Shown: positions 17,363 to 27,869, numbered from the stretch's first letter. The stretch is 41,204 nucleotides of DNA from Xenococcaceae cyanobacterium MO_188.B32 (GCA_030065635.1 JASJDJ010000043.1:1-41204); one strand, 5' to 3'. Notes: generated by a model from the letters alone, not told the origin. Numbers and translations: made by a program.

Positions 17363-18511
17363 TTAAGAATGTAAAACTTTTTCTAAGGCATTCAACAGCA
17401 AAATAACATTTTCGGGACGACTGTTATAACCCATTAAGCCAATACGCCAGACTTTGCCACCCAATTCGCCTAAACCACCTGCAATTTCAATATTGTATTC
17501 ATTGAGTAGCTTGCTTGATACCGCTTTACCATCAACTCCCTCAGGAATACGAACTGTAGTTAAAGTAGGCAAACGATAATTTTCATCGACATGACAGGTT
17601 AAGTTTAATTCTTTTAATCCAGCCCAGAGTAATTCCGCATTAGTGCGATGGCGTTGCCAACGTTCGGCTAAACCTTCTTCTGCGACTAGACGTAGAGCTT
17701 CTCTAATACCATAATTCATATTGATAGGAGCAGTATGATGATATACTCTTGTTTCTCCCCAATATTTAGTGAGCAAAGACATATCTAAATACCAATTAGC
17801 AGGGGGGTTACTACGATTATTGAGTTTATCAACAGCACGAGGACTCATGGTAAAGGGAGAAGCACCAGGAGGACAACCAAGACCTTTCTGACTGCAACTA
17901 TAAGCTAAATCAATGCCCCATTCATCTATGTAGAGAGGTACGCCACCAAGACTAGTAACGGTATCGACCAATAGCAGACAATCATATTGATGACATAATT
18001 CTCCCAGTCCTTCTAAGGGTTGACAAGCTCCTGTAGAAGTCTCTGCATGAACTATAGCCAATACTTTAGGACGATGGGTTTCTAAAGCGGTTTTAATTTC
18101 TTCTAAACTAAATACTTCTCCCCAAGGCTTGGTAATTTTACGCACATCTGCCCTGTAACGGCTTGCCATATCTACTAGGCGATGTCCAAAGTATCCTTTA
18201 ACACCAACTAAAACTACATCTTCTGGCTCAACTACATTAGCCAGAGTAGCTTCCATGGCTGCGCTACCCGTACCACTGACAGCAATGGTCAATTCATTAT
18301 CTGTCTGCCAGGCATAACGGAGTAAATCTTTGACTTCATCCATTAAAGCTAAAAAAGTTGGGTCTAAATGTCCTACAGGAGGAATACCTAAAGCTCCCAG
18401 TACTCTAGGATGAACGTTTGCCGGGCCAGGGCCTAATAATAAACGAGGCGGTAAGTCTAGTTGAGCAGTTTCTAGTCGATAGCGATCGCTAATAGGTAAA
18501 GGGGCAAGCAT
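17363..18511 (-). CDS. Alanine-glyoxylate / serine-type aminotransferase (class V)
   Basis: The 382-residue class V PLP aminotransferase carries LLLGPGPANVHPRVL at the substrate end, VSGTGSAAMEATLAN (phosphate-binding), LLLVDTVTSLGGVPL (pyridine-binding Asp) and YSCSQKGLGCPPG with the Schiff-base Lys. The C-terminal IGLMGYNSRPENV is conserved in the alanine/serine-glyoxylate transaminase group, often annotated in cyanobacteria as soluble hydrogenase small subunit. It likely converts glyoxylate to glycine in photorespiration. The FAD/Fe-S oxidoreductase 600 bp away could feed glyoxylate to it, but that link is only inferred. Confidence 0.87.
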   Translation of the reverse strand: MLAPLPISDRYRLETAQLDLPPRLLLGPGPANVHPRVLGALGIPPVGHLDPTFLALMDEVKDLLRYAWQTDNELTIAVSGTGSAAMEATLANVVEPEDVVLVGVKGYFGHRLVDMASRYRADVRKITKPWGEVFSLEEIKTALETHRPKVLAIVHAETSTGACQPLEGLGELCHQYDCLLLVDTVTSLGGVPLYIDEWGIDLAYSCSQKGLGCPPGASPFTMSPRAVDKLNNRSNPPANWYLDMSLLTKYWGETRVYHHTAPINMNYGIREALRLVAEEGLAERWQRHRTNAELLWAGLKELNLTCHVDENYRLPTLTTVRIPEGVDGKAVSSKLLNEYNIEIAGGLGELGGKVWRIGLMGYNSRPENVILLLNALEKVLHS

Positions 18512-18772
18512 ATATTTGTTGAATTTTTAATTTATTTTTATTTCTTTTGCCTAGTTTACTCTAGACCTTTTGCCAAAATAAATTTTTAATTCAGGATGAG
18601 CGACGAAAGCAACCACGGCATCCCAATCATAGTTGGGGAATGTAACTTTACAGAATTGCAAATCTTAATAAAAAAGTAATTTTAGATACAGCAAAAATTT
18701 ATTTAATCTCCCCGAATATTGTTCTATAGTTATAAATATTGGTCTCAGTTAGTGACTATCCAGTGAAAAATT

Positions 18773-19015
18773 ATGAGCATTGCCACTTTATCTTCAGCCC
18801 CCTCTGTTAATTATTCTATCGATATGCTTCAAGATGAGGCTCGTCAAATGGTAGAAAAGGGTATCGTTAGTCGTCAACAACCCATCTATGTACTCTGTCA
18901 ATATATTCCTGCTCGTGAGTGGGTTTATCTCGAATGCGAACTAGAGAGATGCGACTATTTATTACGAGACCCCATTGGCGATTTAATTGCTTACGAGCAT
19001 TGGGAAAACGACTAA
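18773..19015 (+). CDS. DUF4327 family protein
   Basis: The 80-residue protein has the cyanobacterial DUF4327 pattern: YSIDMLQDEARQMVEKGIVS, then QPIYVLCQYIPAREWVYLEC with a closing R-D-P-I-G-D-L-I. No catalytic motif or membrane segment is visible. The family is conserved across cyanobacteria with no assigned role. It has its own promoter region and a strong terminator 66 bp downstream, so it is monocistronic. Confidence 0.85.
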   Translation: MSIATLSSAPSVNYSIDMLQDEARQMVEKGIVSRQQPIYVLCQYIPAREWVYLECELERCDYLLRDPIGDLIAYEHWEND

Positions 19016-19080
19016 TATTGACGAGTATTCTATCTTAACCTAAATTTTGTAAAACGTTTTTTAATAATCAAGTAATTTAA

Positions 19081-19106
19081 AAGCCTGAAAAATCAGGCTT
19101 TTTGCA
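19081..19106 (+). terminator. Intrinsic terminator after the DUF4327 gene
   Basis: The stem AAGCCTGA / TCAGGCTT encloses an AAAA loop and is followed by a T run. It is well placed after the stop at 19015. Confidence 0.85.
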
Positions 19107-19216
19107 TTTTTGCCCAAAAATATTTGGTTAAATAATGATGTGTTTCTTTAGATTATTTAAAGTTAAAGTTATTAAATATATATAAAAACCTTTTATGTAT
19201 TGATATAATGATTAAA

Positions 19217-19246
19217 GGCATTGGTGATTTAACTAGTCCCAATGCC
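19217..19246. repeat. 8-bp stem hairpin in convergent gap
   Basis: GGCATTGG (19217-19224) pairs with CCAATGCC (19239-19246) across a 14-nt loop, between the DUF4327 gene and the convergent coiled-coil gene. On the minus strand it is followed by TTTAATC, so it might end transcription of the gene at 19347, but the T tract is weak. Confidence 0.4.
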
Positions 19247-19346
19247 CGAGCGCTAATCCCGATCGCGAATAACGTTTCTCGTTACTAACGATAAATAATA
19301 TTATTTGTTTCTTCTAGATAAGAAGTCCGCTCGATATTTGTTTAAG

Positions 19347-19727
19347 TTAATCTTGTTCTTTCCGTAAGATTTCTAAATCTTTTCTTAGAGCAATTATTTG
19401 TTCGGTTAACTCTTCTAAATCCGATCGAACACTATTTTTGGGTGAAGTTGTATTTGATGAAGACTGACTATTACTGTTAGTAACATCAGGCTGTTTTCCT
19501 CGTGCTCTTTGATTAATTAAATTATCAATTATTCTTCTTGCTTCTTGCTCCGTTACCTCTCCTTTCTGAGCCCATTCTTTGGTTTTTTGTTCGAGTTCTA
19601 TTTGCAGTTGAGATAGAGCTTCTGTTCGTTTTTGGGGGTCTTGTATAGTTTCCACTAAAGATGCCGTAGCTCCTATAGTAACTCGAAAACCTTGCTGTAT
19701 AAATTGGAGAAGACTATTATTGTTCAT
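19347..19727 (-). CDS. Coiled-coil small protein, phasin-like
   Basis: The 126-residue protein has an N-terminal helix (MNNNSLLQFIQQGFRVTIGA), an amphipathic middle rich in E/K/Q, a Ser/Asn linker (about 84-98) and a C-terminal coiled coil (LEELTEQIIALRKDLEILRK). The helix-linker-helix layout recalls phasin-like proteins of cyanobacteria, but no specific motif proves it. It follows the gene at 19761 with a 33-bp gap in the same direction, so the two are probably co-transcribed. No signal peptide is visible. Function unknown. Confidence 0.6.
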   Translation of the reverse strand: MNNNSLLQFIQQGFRVTIGATASLVETIQDPQKRTEALSQLQIELEQKTKEWAQKGEVTEQEARRIIDNLINQRARGKQPDVTNSNSQSSSNTTSPKNSVRSDLEELTEQIIALRKDLEILRKEQD

Positions 19728-19760
19728 TTTGGCTAGTATATTCTATTTTTCTTCAAAAAA

Positions 19761-20105
19761 TTATAGTTGCTCTAAATACTGATTTAAGTCTTCGATAAGA
19801 CGAGTCAGTTCTGCTTCGCTAGTTATACGAAGACGATCGTCTCTCACGGTTAGCAAAACTTTAGCAGCAAAAGGACTAGGATAAATATTAGGGTTGCAGA
19901 ATACTTCTAAAAAAACATCTCCAGTGTAACGATATTCCATTGGTTTTTGTGGATTTGGTCTACCTCTACCACTAGCAGCATGAGTAGCGATCGCTTTTAA
20001 ACTGCTCATTAAGACAGATATTTCTTGTTTGAGTTTTTGCGCTGCTTCCAAGTCAAAGTTGAAAGTTACGGAACCTTGTATCAGGTTAAGGGTGAGTTGA
20101 GCCAT
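19761..20105 (-). CDS. Conserved cyanobacterial hypothetical protein
   Basis: The 114-residue protein starts at ATG 20105 (MAQLTLNLIQGSVTFNFDL); the TTG start at 20114 adds only three residues. It has a beta-strand-like N-terminus, a helix rich in K/E, a basic GRGRPNPQKP stretch at about 48-57 and a C-terminal acidic helix. I recognise the type as a small cyanobacterial protein but can assign no function. It sits upstream of the coiled-coil gene on the same strand and divergently from the CDF transporter. Confidence 0.6.
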   Translation of the reverse strand: MAQLTLNLIQGSVTFNFDLEAAQKLKQEISVLMSSLKAIATHAASGRGRPNPQKPMEYRYTGDVFLEVFCNPNIYPSPFAAKVLLTVRDDRLRITSEAELTRLIEDLNQYLEQL

Positions 20106-20324
20106 TATTAACAATTTTTAATAATTTAGGTTATTGCCAAGAGCTATTAAACAGAAACTAGTCAAAATCTACCAGAGAATCACCTCAAGACAGACTATTT
20201 CTTCAAAAAAATCTCAATAAGTCAAAGAAAATTATCACCTTATAGATAGCTGAATTCATTATTCAATAAAGCTTACAGCGATTTTATAGCTAAGATATCT
20301 ACATAAAACTAGTGTACTGCTTTC

Positions 20325-21245
20325 ATGCAAGATAATCGCGCTCGAGTCCGCAAAGTTCTCTGGATAACTTTGTTATTGAATTTATTGGTAATGGTAATAA
20401 AAGCCATTGTCGGATTTGTAACAGGTTCTCTCAGTTTACAGGCTGATGCTTTACACAGCGTAACTGATAGTGCTAATAATGTTTTGGGATTGTTTACCAA
20501 TCGCCTTTCTTCTCCTCAACCCGATCGCGAACACCCCTATGGACATCAAAAGTTTGAAGCCTTGGGAGCTTTGGGAATTGCTGCTTTTCTAAGCATTGCT
20601 TGTTTTGAAATTTTACAAGGGGCAGTAGAAAAAATCTTTTATGGCTCTAATGCTGTGAGTATCTCTTCTGATGAGCTATGGATTTTGATAGTTGTCTTAG
20701 GAGTAAATATTTTTGTGGCTTTTTATGAAAGAAACGTAGGTAGAAAGATTGGTAGCCCTATTTTAATTGCCGACGCTAAACACACTATGAGTGACATTTG
20801 GGTTACACTGCTAGTTTTGGCTGGTTTAGTGGGTATTTGGCAGGCTAATACGCTTAACGTACCTCAACTGCAATGGTTAGATGTGGTTTTAGCTTTTCCT
20901 GTTGCTTTGCTGGTTTTTCGTAGTGGTTGGGAAGTACTAAAAGATAATTTACCTTGGTTAGTAGATGAAATCGCGATCGCTCCCGAAGCCATACACCGTA
21001 TTGTTATGGACGTACCAGGAGTAATTAATTGTCATGATATTGCTTCTCGCGGTCTACTCGGAAGACAAGTGTTTATTGAAATGCATCTTATTGTCGATGC
21101 TAAAGATGTAGAAACAGCGCATAAAATAACCGAGCAAGTCGAGGCTCGTTTAGAAGCAAAGTTTAGCCCTGTCCGAGTCATGATTCATATCGAACCTCCG
21201 AGTTATAAGTCAGATCGTCTTAGCTTTGGGGCAAAACTAAATTAA
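20325..21245 (+). CDS. Cation diffusion facilitator (CDF) metal transporter
   Basis: The 306-residue protein has six membrane helices followed by a cytosolic ferredoxin-like domain. Metal-site motifs are ADALHSVTD in helix 2 and ADAKHTMSD in helix 5, together giving the D/H-rich tetrahedral site. The cytosolic domain ends with VMIHIEPP, the usual CDF C-terminal His motif. It exports a divalent metal (Zn, Co, Fe or Mn) by proton antiport; the DxxxD-type helix 2 site suggests the Fe/Zn or Mn subgroup rather than a pure Zn exporter, but this is inference. It is a single gene, divergent from the 19761 protein. Confidence 0.87.
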   Translation: MQDNRARVRKVLWITLLLNLLVMVIKAIVGFVTGSLSLQADALHSVTDSANNVLGLFTNRLSSPQPDREHPYGHQKFEALGALGIAAFLSIACFEILQGAVEKIFYGSNAVSISSDELWILIVVLGVNIFVAFYERNVGRKIGSPILIADAKHTMSDIWVTLLVLAGLVGIWQANTLNVPQLQWLDVVLAFPVALLVFRSGWEVLKDNLPWLVDEIAIAPEAIHRIVMDVPGVINCHDIASRGLLGRQVFIEMHLIVDAKDVETAHKITEQVEARLEAKFSPVRVMIHIEPPSYKSDRLSFGAKLN

Positions 21246-21378
21246 ATGTACTAAGTTATTAAAAATGTCTTAAAAATAATTAATTATTATAAGCTAGCTA
21301 GCGGTATTTATCTCTTATATCGTAACAAATAATTACAATTAACTTTGTATGACTAAAGGCATATTTCCGTACCTATGG

Positions 21379-21394
21379 ATACGGTCAACCGTAT
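21379..21394. promoter_or_regulatory. Palindrome upstream of crtP
   Basis: ATACGGT-CA-ACCGTAT is a perfect 7-bp inverted repeat about 85 bp before the crtP start, with a further overlapping CCGTA/TACGG pair at 21367. A TATAAT at 21433-21438 could be the -10 element; no good -35 is seen. It could be an operator or an mRNA hairpin. Confidence 0.4.
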
Positions 21395-21477
21395 TTAAAA
21401 ATTATCTAGAGCAAATGTAACAAAATGCAAACTATAATAATTACGTTAAATGTAAATTAGAGATAAAAAGTTATTAA

Positions 21478-22908
<1,431 letters not shown>

Positions 22909-23045
22909 TCAAAAAAACTATACTTTTGAGCGATTTATTGTTCAGATTGGCTGATGGAATGAGACAATGCTAATTGGCTATAGCTAAAAATTAGTCGATC
23001 ACATTGTCTTGCTTTTAACACGGACAACATTTCCGACCGCGATGA

Positions 23046-23975
23046 ATGCTGCAATTGCCTAGACCAAAACCCAAAACAACCCTAGTCTCTCCTACTGAGG
23101 CATACGAACTTTGTCGCCGAATAACGGCAGACTACGCTAAGACTTTCTATCTTGGTACGTTACTGTTGCCCAAAGAAAAACGCAAAGCTATTTGGGCAAT
23201 TTATGCTTGGTGTCGTCGTACTGACGAGTTAGTCGATGGTGCTAAAGCGAAATTTACGACCACTGAAACTCTTGCTCAATGGGAACAACAGCTTGAATCG
23301 ATTTTTGCAGGTCATCCTGTAGACGATCTCGATGTTGCCCTAGCAAATACCGTCGAACAGTATCCTCTAGATATCCAGCCATTCAAAGATATGATTGCTG
23401 GACAGAGAATGGATTTGTACCGCAATCGCTATGAAGACTTTGAACAACTCAAGCTTTATTGTTATCGAGTTGCAGGTACAGTAGGCTTAATGACCAATCC
23501 GATTTGGGGAATTGGTAAAAATCGTAATCCTGCTCCTTGGGAAAGAGGAAAAGAACTCTATGAACCTAGAGAAGAAGCGATCTCTTTGGGTATAGCCATG
23601 CAATTGACAAATATTCTTAGGGATGTAGGGGAAGATGCTCAAAGAGACAGAATATATCTTCCCTTAGCAGATTTAGCAGCTTTCGACTACACAGAAGCAG
23701 ATTTGTTTAACGGGGTAATAGACGACCGCTGGCGAGCTTTAATGCGCTTTCAAATTCAACGGGCGAGAAGTTATTACGATCGAGCAGAGCAAGGAATTCG
23801 CTATTTAATTAAGGATTCTCGCTTGCCTATTTGGGCTTCTTTGATTAATTATCAGGGTATTCTGGGCGCGATCGAACGTAATGATTACGATGTATTTAAT
23901 AAACGAGCGTTTGTCCCTACATTAGACAAACTTCTTTCTTTACCTATTGCTTGGCTTAGGGCACAGGTACTGTAA
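23046..23975 (+). CDS. crtB: Phytoene synthase
   Basis: The 309-residue enzyme condenses two geranylgeranyl diphosphates to phytoene, the first committed carotenoid step. The two Asp-rich motifs are RRTDELVDG and LRDVGEDAQRD, with YAKTFYLGT near the N-terminus and RVAGTVGLM in the core, as in CrtB. The start at ATG 23046 gives MLQLPRPKP, the usual cyanobacterial opening; an ATG four bases upstream is out of frame. It is expected to be co-transcribed with crtP. Confidence 0.96.
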   Translation: MLQLPRPKPKTTLVSPTEAYELCRRITADYAKTFYLGTLLLPKEKRKAIWAIYAWCRRTDELVDGAKAKFTTTETLAQWEQQLESIFAGHPVDDLDVALANTVEQYPLDIQPFKDMIAGQRMDLYRNRYEDFEQLKLYCYRVAGTVGLMTNPIWGIGKNRNPAPWERGKELYEPREEAISLGIAMQLTNILRDVGEDAQRDRIYLPLADLAAFDYTEADLFNGVIDDRWRALMRFQIQRARSYYDRAEQGIRYLIKDSRLPIWASLINYQGILGAIERNDYDVFNKRAFVPTLDKLLSLPIAWLRAQVL

Positions 23976-24114
23976 AAGCGATCGGCTAAGGAGATTAGGT
24001 GGGAACCTCGGTAGGATTTTTCTTTAGTAGATAATCTAAAAATTAAAATAAAGTCACAAATTAATAATATTACTTCTCAAACCTTTACTGATGACTGTTC
24101 CCGTATCAGACTGT

Positions 24115-24882
24115 TTAAGCTGCCTGGGGTTCTAAAATAGTACCTAGCTGTTCGATACCTTTATGTAGATGTCTGGTTACCGTCATAGGACTAATACCAA
24201 TATGTTTAGCTGCCTCTTTACGGGGTAAATCCCACAAAAATACGCATTCTATGGCAGCCTTGGTTTTCTCTTCTAGCTGATTCATTGCTTTTTGTAGCTG
24301 TAATCTATCTTCTTCTAGTTTCCGTAATTCTTGATAATTAGGATCGGCAATGGTATCGCCAAAAGTTACCGAACAATCTGCCGAGTTATTAACTACTGCA
24401 TCGAGACTAATTGGTAAACGATTTTGTAAAGCTAATTGACATTCGCTCCATTCTTGCACGGAAACTCCCAAAGCTTTAGATATTTCTATATCTCTGGGTA
24501 AGCGTCCTAAATTATCGATTAAATCTTTACGCAGTTTCTTTCCTCTAGCATACAATTCTTGCCATCGACGAGGAATTCTCATCATACTGCCCTTATCTCT
24601 AAGATAATGAAGCATTTCCCCCCGAATGTAAGGAATTGCAAAAGAACTAAATGCCGAACCTTGATGGGGATCGAAGCGTTCGATTGCTCTAATTAAACCT
24701 AAATAACCAATTTGCTCTAAATCTTCATAGGGTTCGGCGCATTTTCTACTGACTTGATGAGAAACTTTTCTTACTAACCCTGCATTTAGTTCTACTAATT
24801 GATTGCGTAACCGAAGAGAAGGGTTATTAGAGTAAGCTTGAATAAGTTCCATGCAACGAAAACTAAGAGATTGATTAGGCAT
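24115..24882 (-). CDS. sigF: RNA polymerase sigma factor, group 3 SigF
   Basis: Start ATG 24882 (MPNQSLSFRCMELIQAY) gives 255 residues, the normal SigF length; a start at 25026 would add 48 Cys- and Arg-rich residues with no family match. Region 2 is visible (YEDLEQIGYLGLIRAIERFD, then FSSFAIPYIRGEMLHYLRD), region 3 (VSVQEWSECQLALQNRLPISLDAV) and region 4 with its helix-turn-helix (LPRKEAAKHIGISPMTVTRHL). SigF in cyanobacteria controls type IV pilus, motility and stress genes. It converges with crtB and lies downstream of the peroxiredoxin gene by about 405 bp. Confidence 0.9.
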   Translation of the reverse strand: MPNQSLSFRCMELIQAYSNNPSLRLRNQLVELNAGLVRKVSHQVSRKCAEPYEDLEQIGYLGLIRAIERFDPHQGSAFSSFAIPYIRGEMLHYLRDKGSMMRIPRRWQELYARGKKLRKDLIDNLGRLPRDIEISKALGVSVQEWSECQLALQNRLPISLDAVVNNSADCSVTFGDTIADPNYQELRKLEEDRLQLQKAMNQLEEKTKAAIECVFLWDLPRKEAAKHIGISPMTVTRHLHKGIEQLGTILEPQAA

Positions 24883-25287
24883 AAGAATTAGTGTTTTTAG
24901 TATCAACAACCCTTTAACTTGGAAAATTTTTGGGTAACATCTAAATCTCATTTTCCTAATGATACAAGTACGACACCATAGTTGTTTCACGGAAAAATAT
25001 AGCCATCCTTCTTCAATCATCCGCACAAATACGCAAGAATTATCTGGAGCAAATTTGTTATTAAAGAAGTAAAAAATGTCTTTTATTTCGAGCGATTATC
25101 TGGTAAAAAATCAAGATTAAGTGCTCAAAATTATCGCCACAATCTATGTAAATCAATCCAAAAAATAAATAGAGAAGGGGAATTTTATGTTTCTACTTTG
25201 TGTATGTTTGGTTTTTTAACTAAAAAAAAATCGGCACAAAGTCCGACTAACTAATAATAAATAATCAAATTGTCAATTAGAAATAAA
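24883..25287. other. sigF upstream region
   Basis: These 405 bp are AT-rich and hold the sigF promoter and the peroxiredoxin 3' end. The open frame extending sigF upstream to 25026 is probably untranslated leader. No other gene is seen. Confidence 0.5.
25221..25246 (-). terminator. Weak intrinsic terminator after the peroxiredoxin gene
   Basis: On the minus strand, TCGG-ACTTTGTG-CCGA is followed by nine T, about 40 bp after the peroxiredoxin stop. The stem is only four or five base pairs. Confidence 0.5.
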
Positions 25288-25893
25288 TTAAACGGCTGAG
25301 AAATAAACTTTAGATTTGACGGGATCGGGAACCATTGTTTTGTCTCCTTCTTGCCAGCCGGCAGGACATACTTCATCGGGATGAGATTGTACGTACTGAA
25401 TTGCTTTAAGAGTACGAAGGGTTTCGTCTACACTACGACCAAAAGAAAGATTGTTGATGGTAGCGTGTTGAATAATGCCCTCTTTATCAATAATAAACAG
25501 TCCGCGTAAGGCTACACCTGCATCGGGGTCCAAAACATTATAGGCCGTGCTAATTTCTTTTTTGATATCAGAAACTAGAGGATAGTCTATATCACCAATG
25601 CCCCCCTCTTTGCGGTCAGTTTGCATCCAAGCTAGATGAGAAAATTCACTATCTACAGATGCACCTAAAATCTCTGTATTGATAGTTTTAAATTCCTCGT
25701 AGCGATCGCTAAAGGCAATAATTTCAGTAGGACAAACAAAAGTGAAATCTAAAGGATAGAAAAATAAAACAACATATTTGCCACGATAATCAGATAATTT
25801 AATAGTTTTAAATTCCTGATCGAAAACAGCAGTAGCGGTAAAGTCAGGAGCTTCTTGACCTACTCGTAAACATCCTTCTGCTGGGTTAGTCAT
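25288..25893 (-). CDS. Typical 2-Cys peroxiredoxin
   Basis: The 201-residue AhpC/Prx1-type peroxidase reduces H2O2 and alkyl hydroperoxides, using thioredoxin. The peroxidatic Cys lies in [10 protein letters not shown] and the resolving Cys in [12 protein letters not shown] near the C-terminus. The GGIG loop and a C-terminal YF (VYFSAV) are both present, the pair associated with sensitivity to overoxidation. AGGAGG stands seven bases before the ATG, a strong ribosome-binding site. It probably protects the photosynthetic cell from peroxide. Confidence 0.94.
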   Translation of the reverse strand: MTNPAEGCLRVGQEAPDFTATAVFDQEFKTIKLSDYRGKYVVLFFYPLDFTFVCPTEIIAFSDRYEEFKTINTEILGASVDSEFSHLAWMQTDRKEGGIGDIDYPLVSDIKKEISTAYNVLDPDAGVALRGLFIIDKEGIIQHATINNLSFGRSVDETLRTLKAIQYVQSHPDEVCPAGWQEGDKTMVPDPVKSKVYFSAV

Positions 25894-26032
25894 ACTATTA
25901 GCCTCCTTAAATGCCGACTTTGATTTGTTTGCAATTAATTCACCATATATGTAAATTAATATTTACGAACCTTTACAAATATACCATAGTCATAACGATT
26001 TTGATTAAGTAATAAAAAAGAGCTACTAGCTT

Positions 26033-26053
26033 TTAGCTGTTAGCTCTTAGCTG
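26033..26053. repeat. Heptamer tandem repeat (TTAGCTS x3)
   Basis: TTAGCTG, TTAGCTC and TTAGCTG lie in tandem and abut the recR stop. This is the same heptamer class as the runs at 9075, 10672 and 31890. Confidence 0.75.
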
Positions 26054-26647
26054 CTAATCTAATTCTCTTCTTCCTGAAAGGGCACGGGCTAGGGTGACCT
26101 CATCGGCGTATTCTAAGTCGCCACCCATGGGTAAGCCAAAAGCAATTCGAGTTACTTTAGTAAACGGTTTGAGCAGTTGACCGATGTAAAGAGTAGTGGT
26201 TTCCCCTTCCACACTAGGACTAATCGCTAAAATTACTTCTTTAACCTGCTCTTTAGTTACTCTTTGAACCAAGGAACTGATGTGCAACTGTTCCGGGCCA
26301 ATACCATCCATCGGCGAAATCGTTCCTCCCAACACGTGATATAAACCGCGATACTCTCTGGTCTTTTCTAGAGCAATAACGTCGCGGGAATCGGCTACTA
26401 TGCAGATAGTCGTGCGATCGCGATTTTGATTACGACAAATAGAACACACTGGCTCCGCCGATAAATGGAAACAGACTTTACATAAACCTACTTGCTTTTT
26501 GGCATCGATTAAAGCTTGTGCTAAAGCGTGTACATCTTTTTCTGGTCGTTTAATTAAGTGCATTGCCAATCGTTGGGCTGTTTTTGGCCCCACCCCAGGC
26601 AAAAGTTGCAATTGTTCTATTAAACGAGCTAAAGGAGGTGTATAAAT
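26054..26647 (-). CDS. recR: Recombination mediator protein RecR, probable ATT start
   Basis: RecR clamps DNA and, with RecF/RecO, loads RecA at gaps. Seen are the helix-hairpin-helix [16 protein letters not shown], the zinc finger CKVC...CSIC, and the Toprim segment [15 protein letters not shown] with [13 protein letters not shown]. Cyanobacterial RecR proteins begin M/V-Y-T-x-P-L-A-R-L-I-E-Q. Here that point is an ATT codon (26647) reading I-Y-T-P-P-L, preceded by AAGGG and a TATACT -10-like box. The only canonical in-frame start is ATG 26782, which adds 45 residues with no family match. I place the start at 26647, with the longer form as the alternative. Confidence 0.85.
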   Translation of the reverse strand: MYTPPLARLIEQLQLLPGVGPKTAQRLAMHLIKRPEKDVHALAQALIDAKKQVGLCKVCFHLSAEPVCSICRNQNRDRTTICIVADSRDVIALEKTREYRGLYHVLGGTISPMDGIGPEQLHISSLVQRVTKEQVKEVILAISPSVEGETTTLYIGQLLKPFTKVTRIAFGLPMGGDLEYADEVTLARALSGRRELD

Positions 26648-26847
26648 AGTGTTTTTCCCTTGGCGATCTAGAGTATACTTACCTAGTCTATCAGTTTGGC
26701 ACTTCCCATATATTACTTTATTGACAATAGAATATAACTTAGGATTGATACTGAACCAAAGACCATATAGCTTAAAATACAAAAGAATAATTAAGAATAT
26801 AATTGCTCTTATCTTAATCTCAAATTTAGTTTTTTATTGAAATCTGA

Positions 26848-27852
26848 ATGACTTTTATTCGCATCCCCAAATCTTGGTCAATTCCTGAAAGCAAAGTTAC
26901 CTCAGAAAATGCTTATTGGAATCGTCGCCGTTTTCTCAAAACTATAGTTACAGCTGGTGTGAGTGCCAGTATTCTTCCTCTCACAGGATGTCAGCAATCA
27001 AAATCTGCTCAATCTAAAAGTCCAACAGAGTTAGCTTTAGCAAAGAGTCTAAATCTACCTAAAATTCAACCTTTAGAAACCAATCCTGCGTTTGCCTCAG
27101 TTAATCGACCCATCACCAAAGAAGAGCTAGCAGGACAATACAACAACTTTTACGAATTTGGTGGCACTAAAAGCATTTGGTCTAACGCCCAGAGGTTGCC
27201 TACTAAGAATTGGCAAGTAGAAGTAACAGGTTTAGTTAACAATCCTCGCACCTACGATCTTGATGAGATTAAACAGAAATTCCCCCTGGAAGAACGCATT
27301 TATCGCTTTCGTTGTGTCGAAGCTTGGTCTATGACCCTTCCTTGGGTTGGCTTCCCCATGAAAGCATTAATAGAAGCAGTCGAACCTAAATCTGAGGCAA
27401 AATTTGTTCGTTTTACTTCTTTTTACGATCCTGATATTACTACTGGTCCTGGATTTCATCTTGGTTCCCTTCCTTGGCCCTATCAAGAAGGCTTACGTAT
27501 TGAAGAAATGGCCAATGAATTAGCCTTTTTTGCTGTAGGTATTTACGGTCATGATTTACCAAAACAACATGGTGCGCCTTTACGGATGGTTATTCCTTGG
27601 AAATACGGTTTTAAAGGAGCAAAATCAATTGTAAAAATTGAGTTTCTTGATACTCAACCACCTACTTATTGGAATACCATAGACCCCAGAGAATACGATT
27701 TTGAAGCCAATGTAAATCCTAATAAACCTCATCCTCGTTGGTCACAAGCAACAGAAAAATTTATTAGTACTGGCCCTGGTTTATCTTGGGAAAGAATAGA
27801 AACTCTTCCCTATAATGGCTATGGTGAATATGTAGCTAATTTATATAGTTAA
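26848..27852 (+). CDS. msrP: Protein-methionine-sulfoxide reductase, molybdopterin subunit MsrP
   Basis: The 334-residue protein of the sulfite-oxidase fold (YedY/MsrP) repairs oxidised methionines in periplasmic proteins. It has a Tat signal (NRRRFLKT followed by a hydrophobic run) that ends in LTGC, a good lipobox at about residue 50. The molybdenum-ligating Cys is in YRFRCVEAWSMTLPW, and the C-terminal half has the PLRMVIPWKYGFKGAKS signature. The usual membrane partner MsrQ is not adjacent, so electron supply must come from elsewhere. It is divergent from recR. Confidence 0.9.
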   Translation: MTFIRIPKSWSIPESKVTSENAYWNRRRFLKTIVTAGVSASILPLTGCQQSKSAQSKSPTELALAKSLNLPKIQPLETNPAFASVNRPITKEELAGQYNNFYEFGGTKSIWSNAQRLPTKNWQVEVTGLVNNPRTYDLDEIKQKFPLEERIYRFRCVEAWSMTLPWVGFPMKALIEAVEPKSEAKFVRFTSFYDPDITTGPGFHLGSLPWPYQEGLRIEEMANELAFFAVGIYGHDLPKQHGAPLRMVIPWKYGFKGAKSIVKIEFLDTQPPTYWNTIDPREYDFEANVNPNKPHPRWSQATEKFISTGPGLSWERIETLPYNGYGEYVANLYS

Positions 27853-27869
27853 CTTTACAAGGAAATATA

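Noticed and set aside
17074-17406. 110-codon plus-strand frame
   Set aside because: Arg/Ser-rich by translation of GC-rich repeats, and overlaps the end of the aminotransferase gene.
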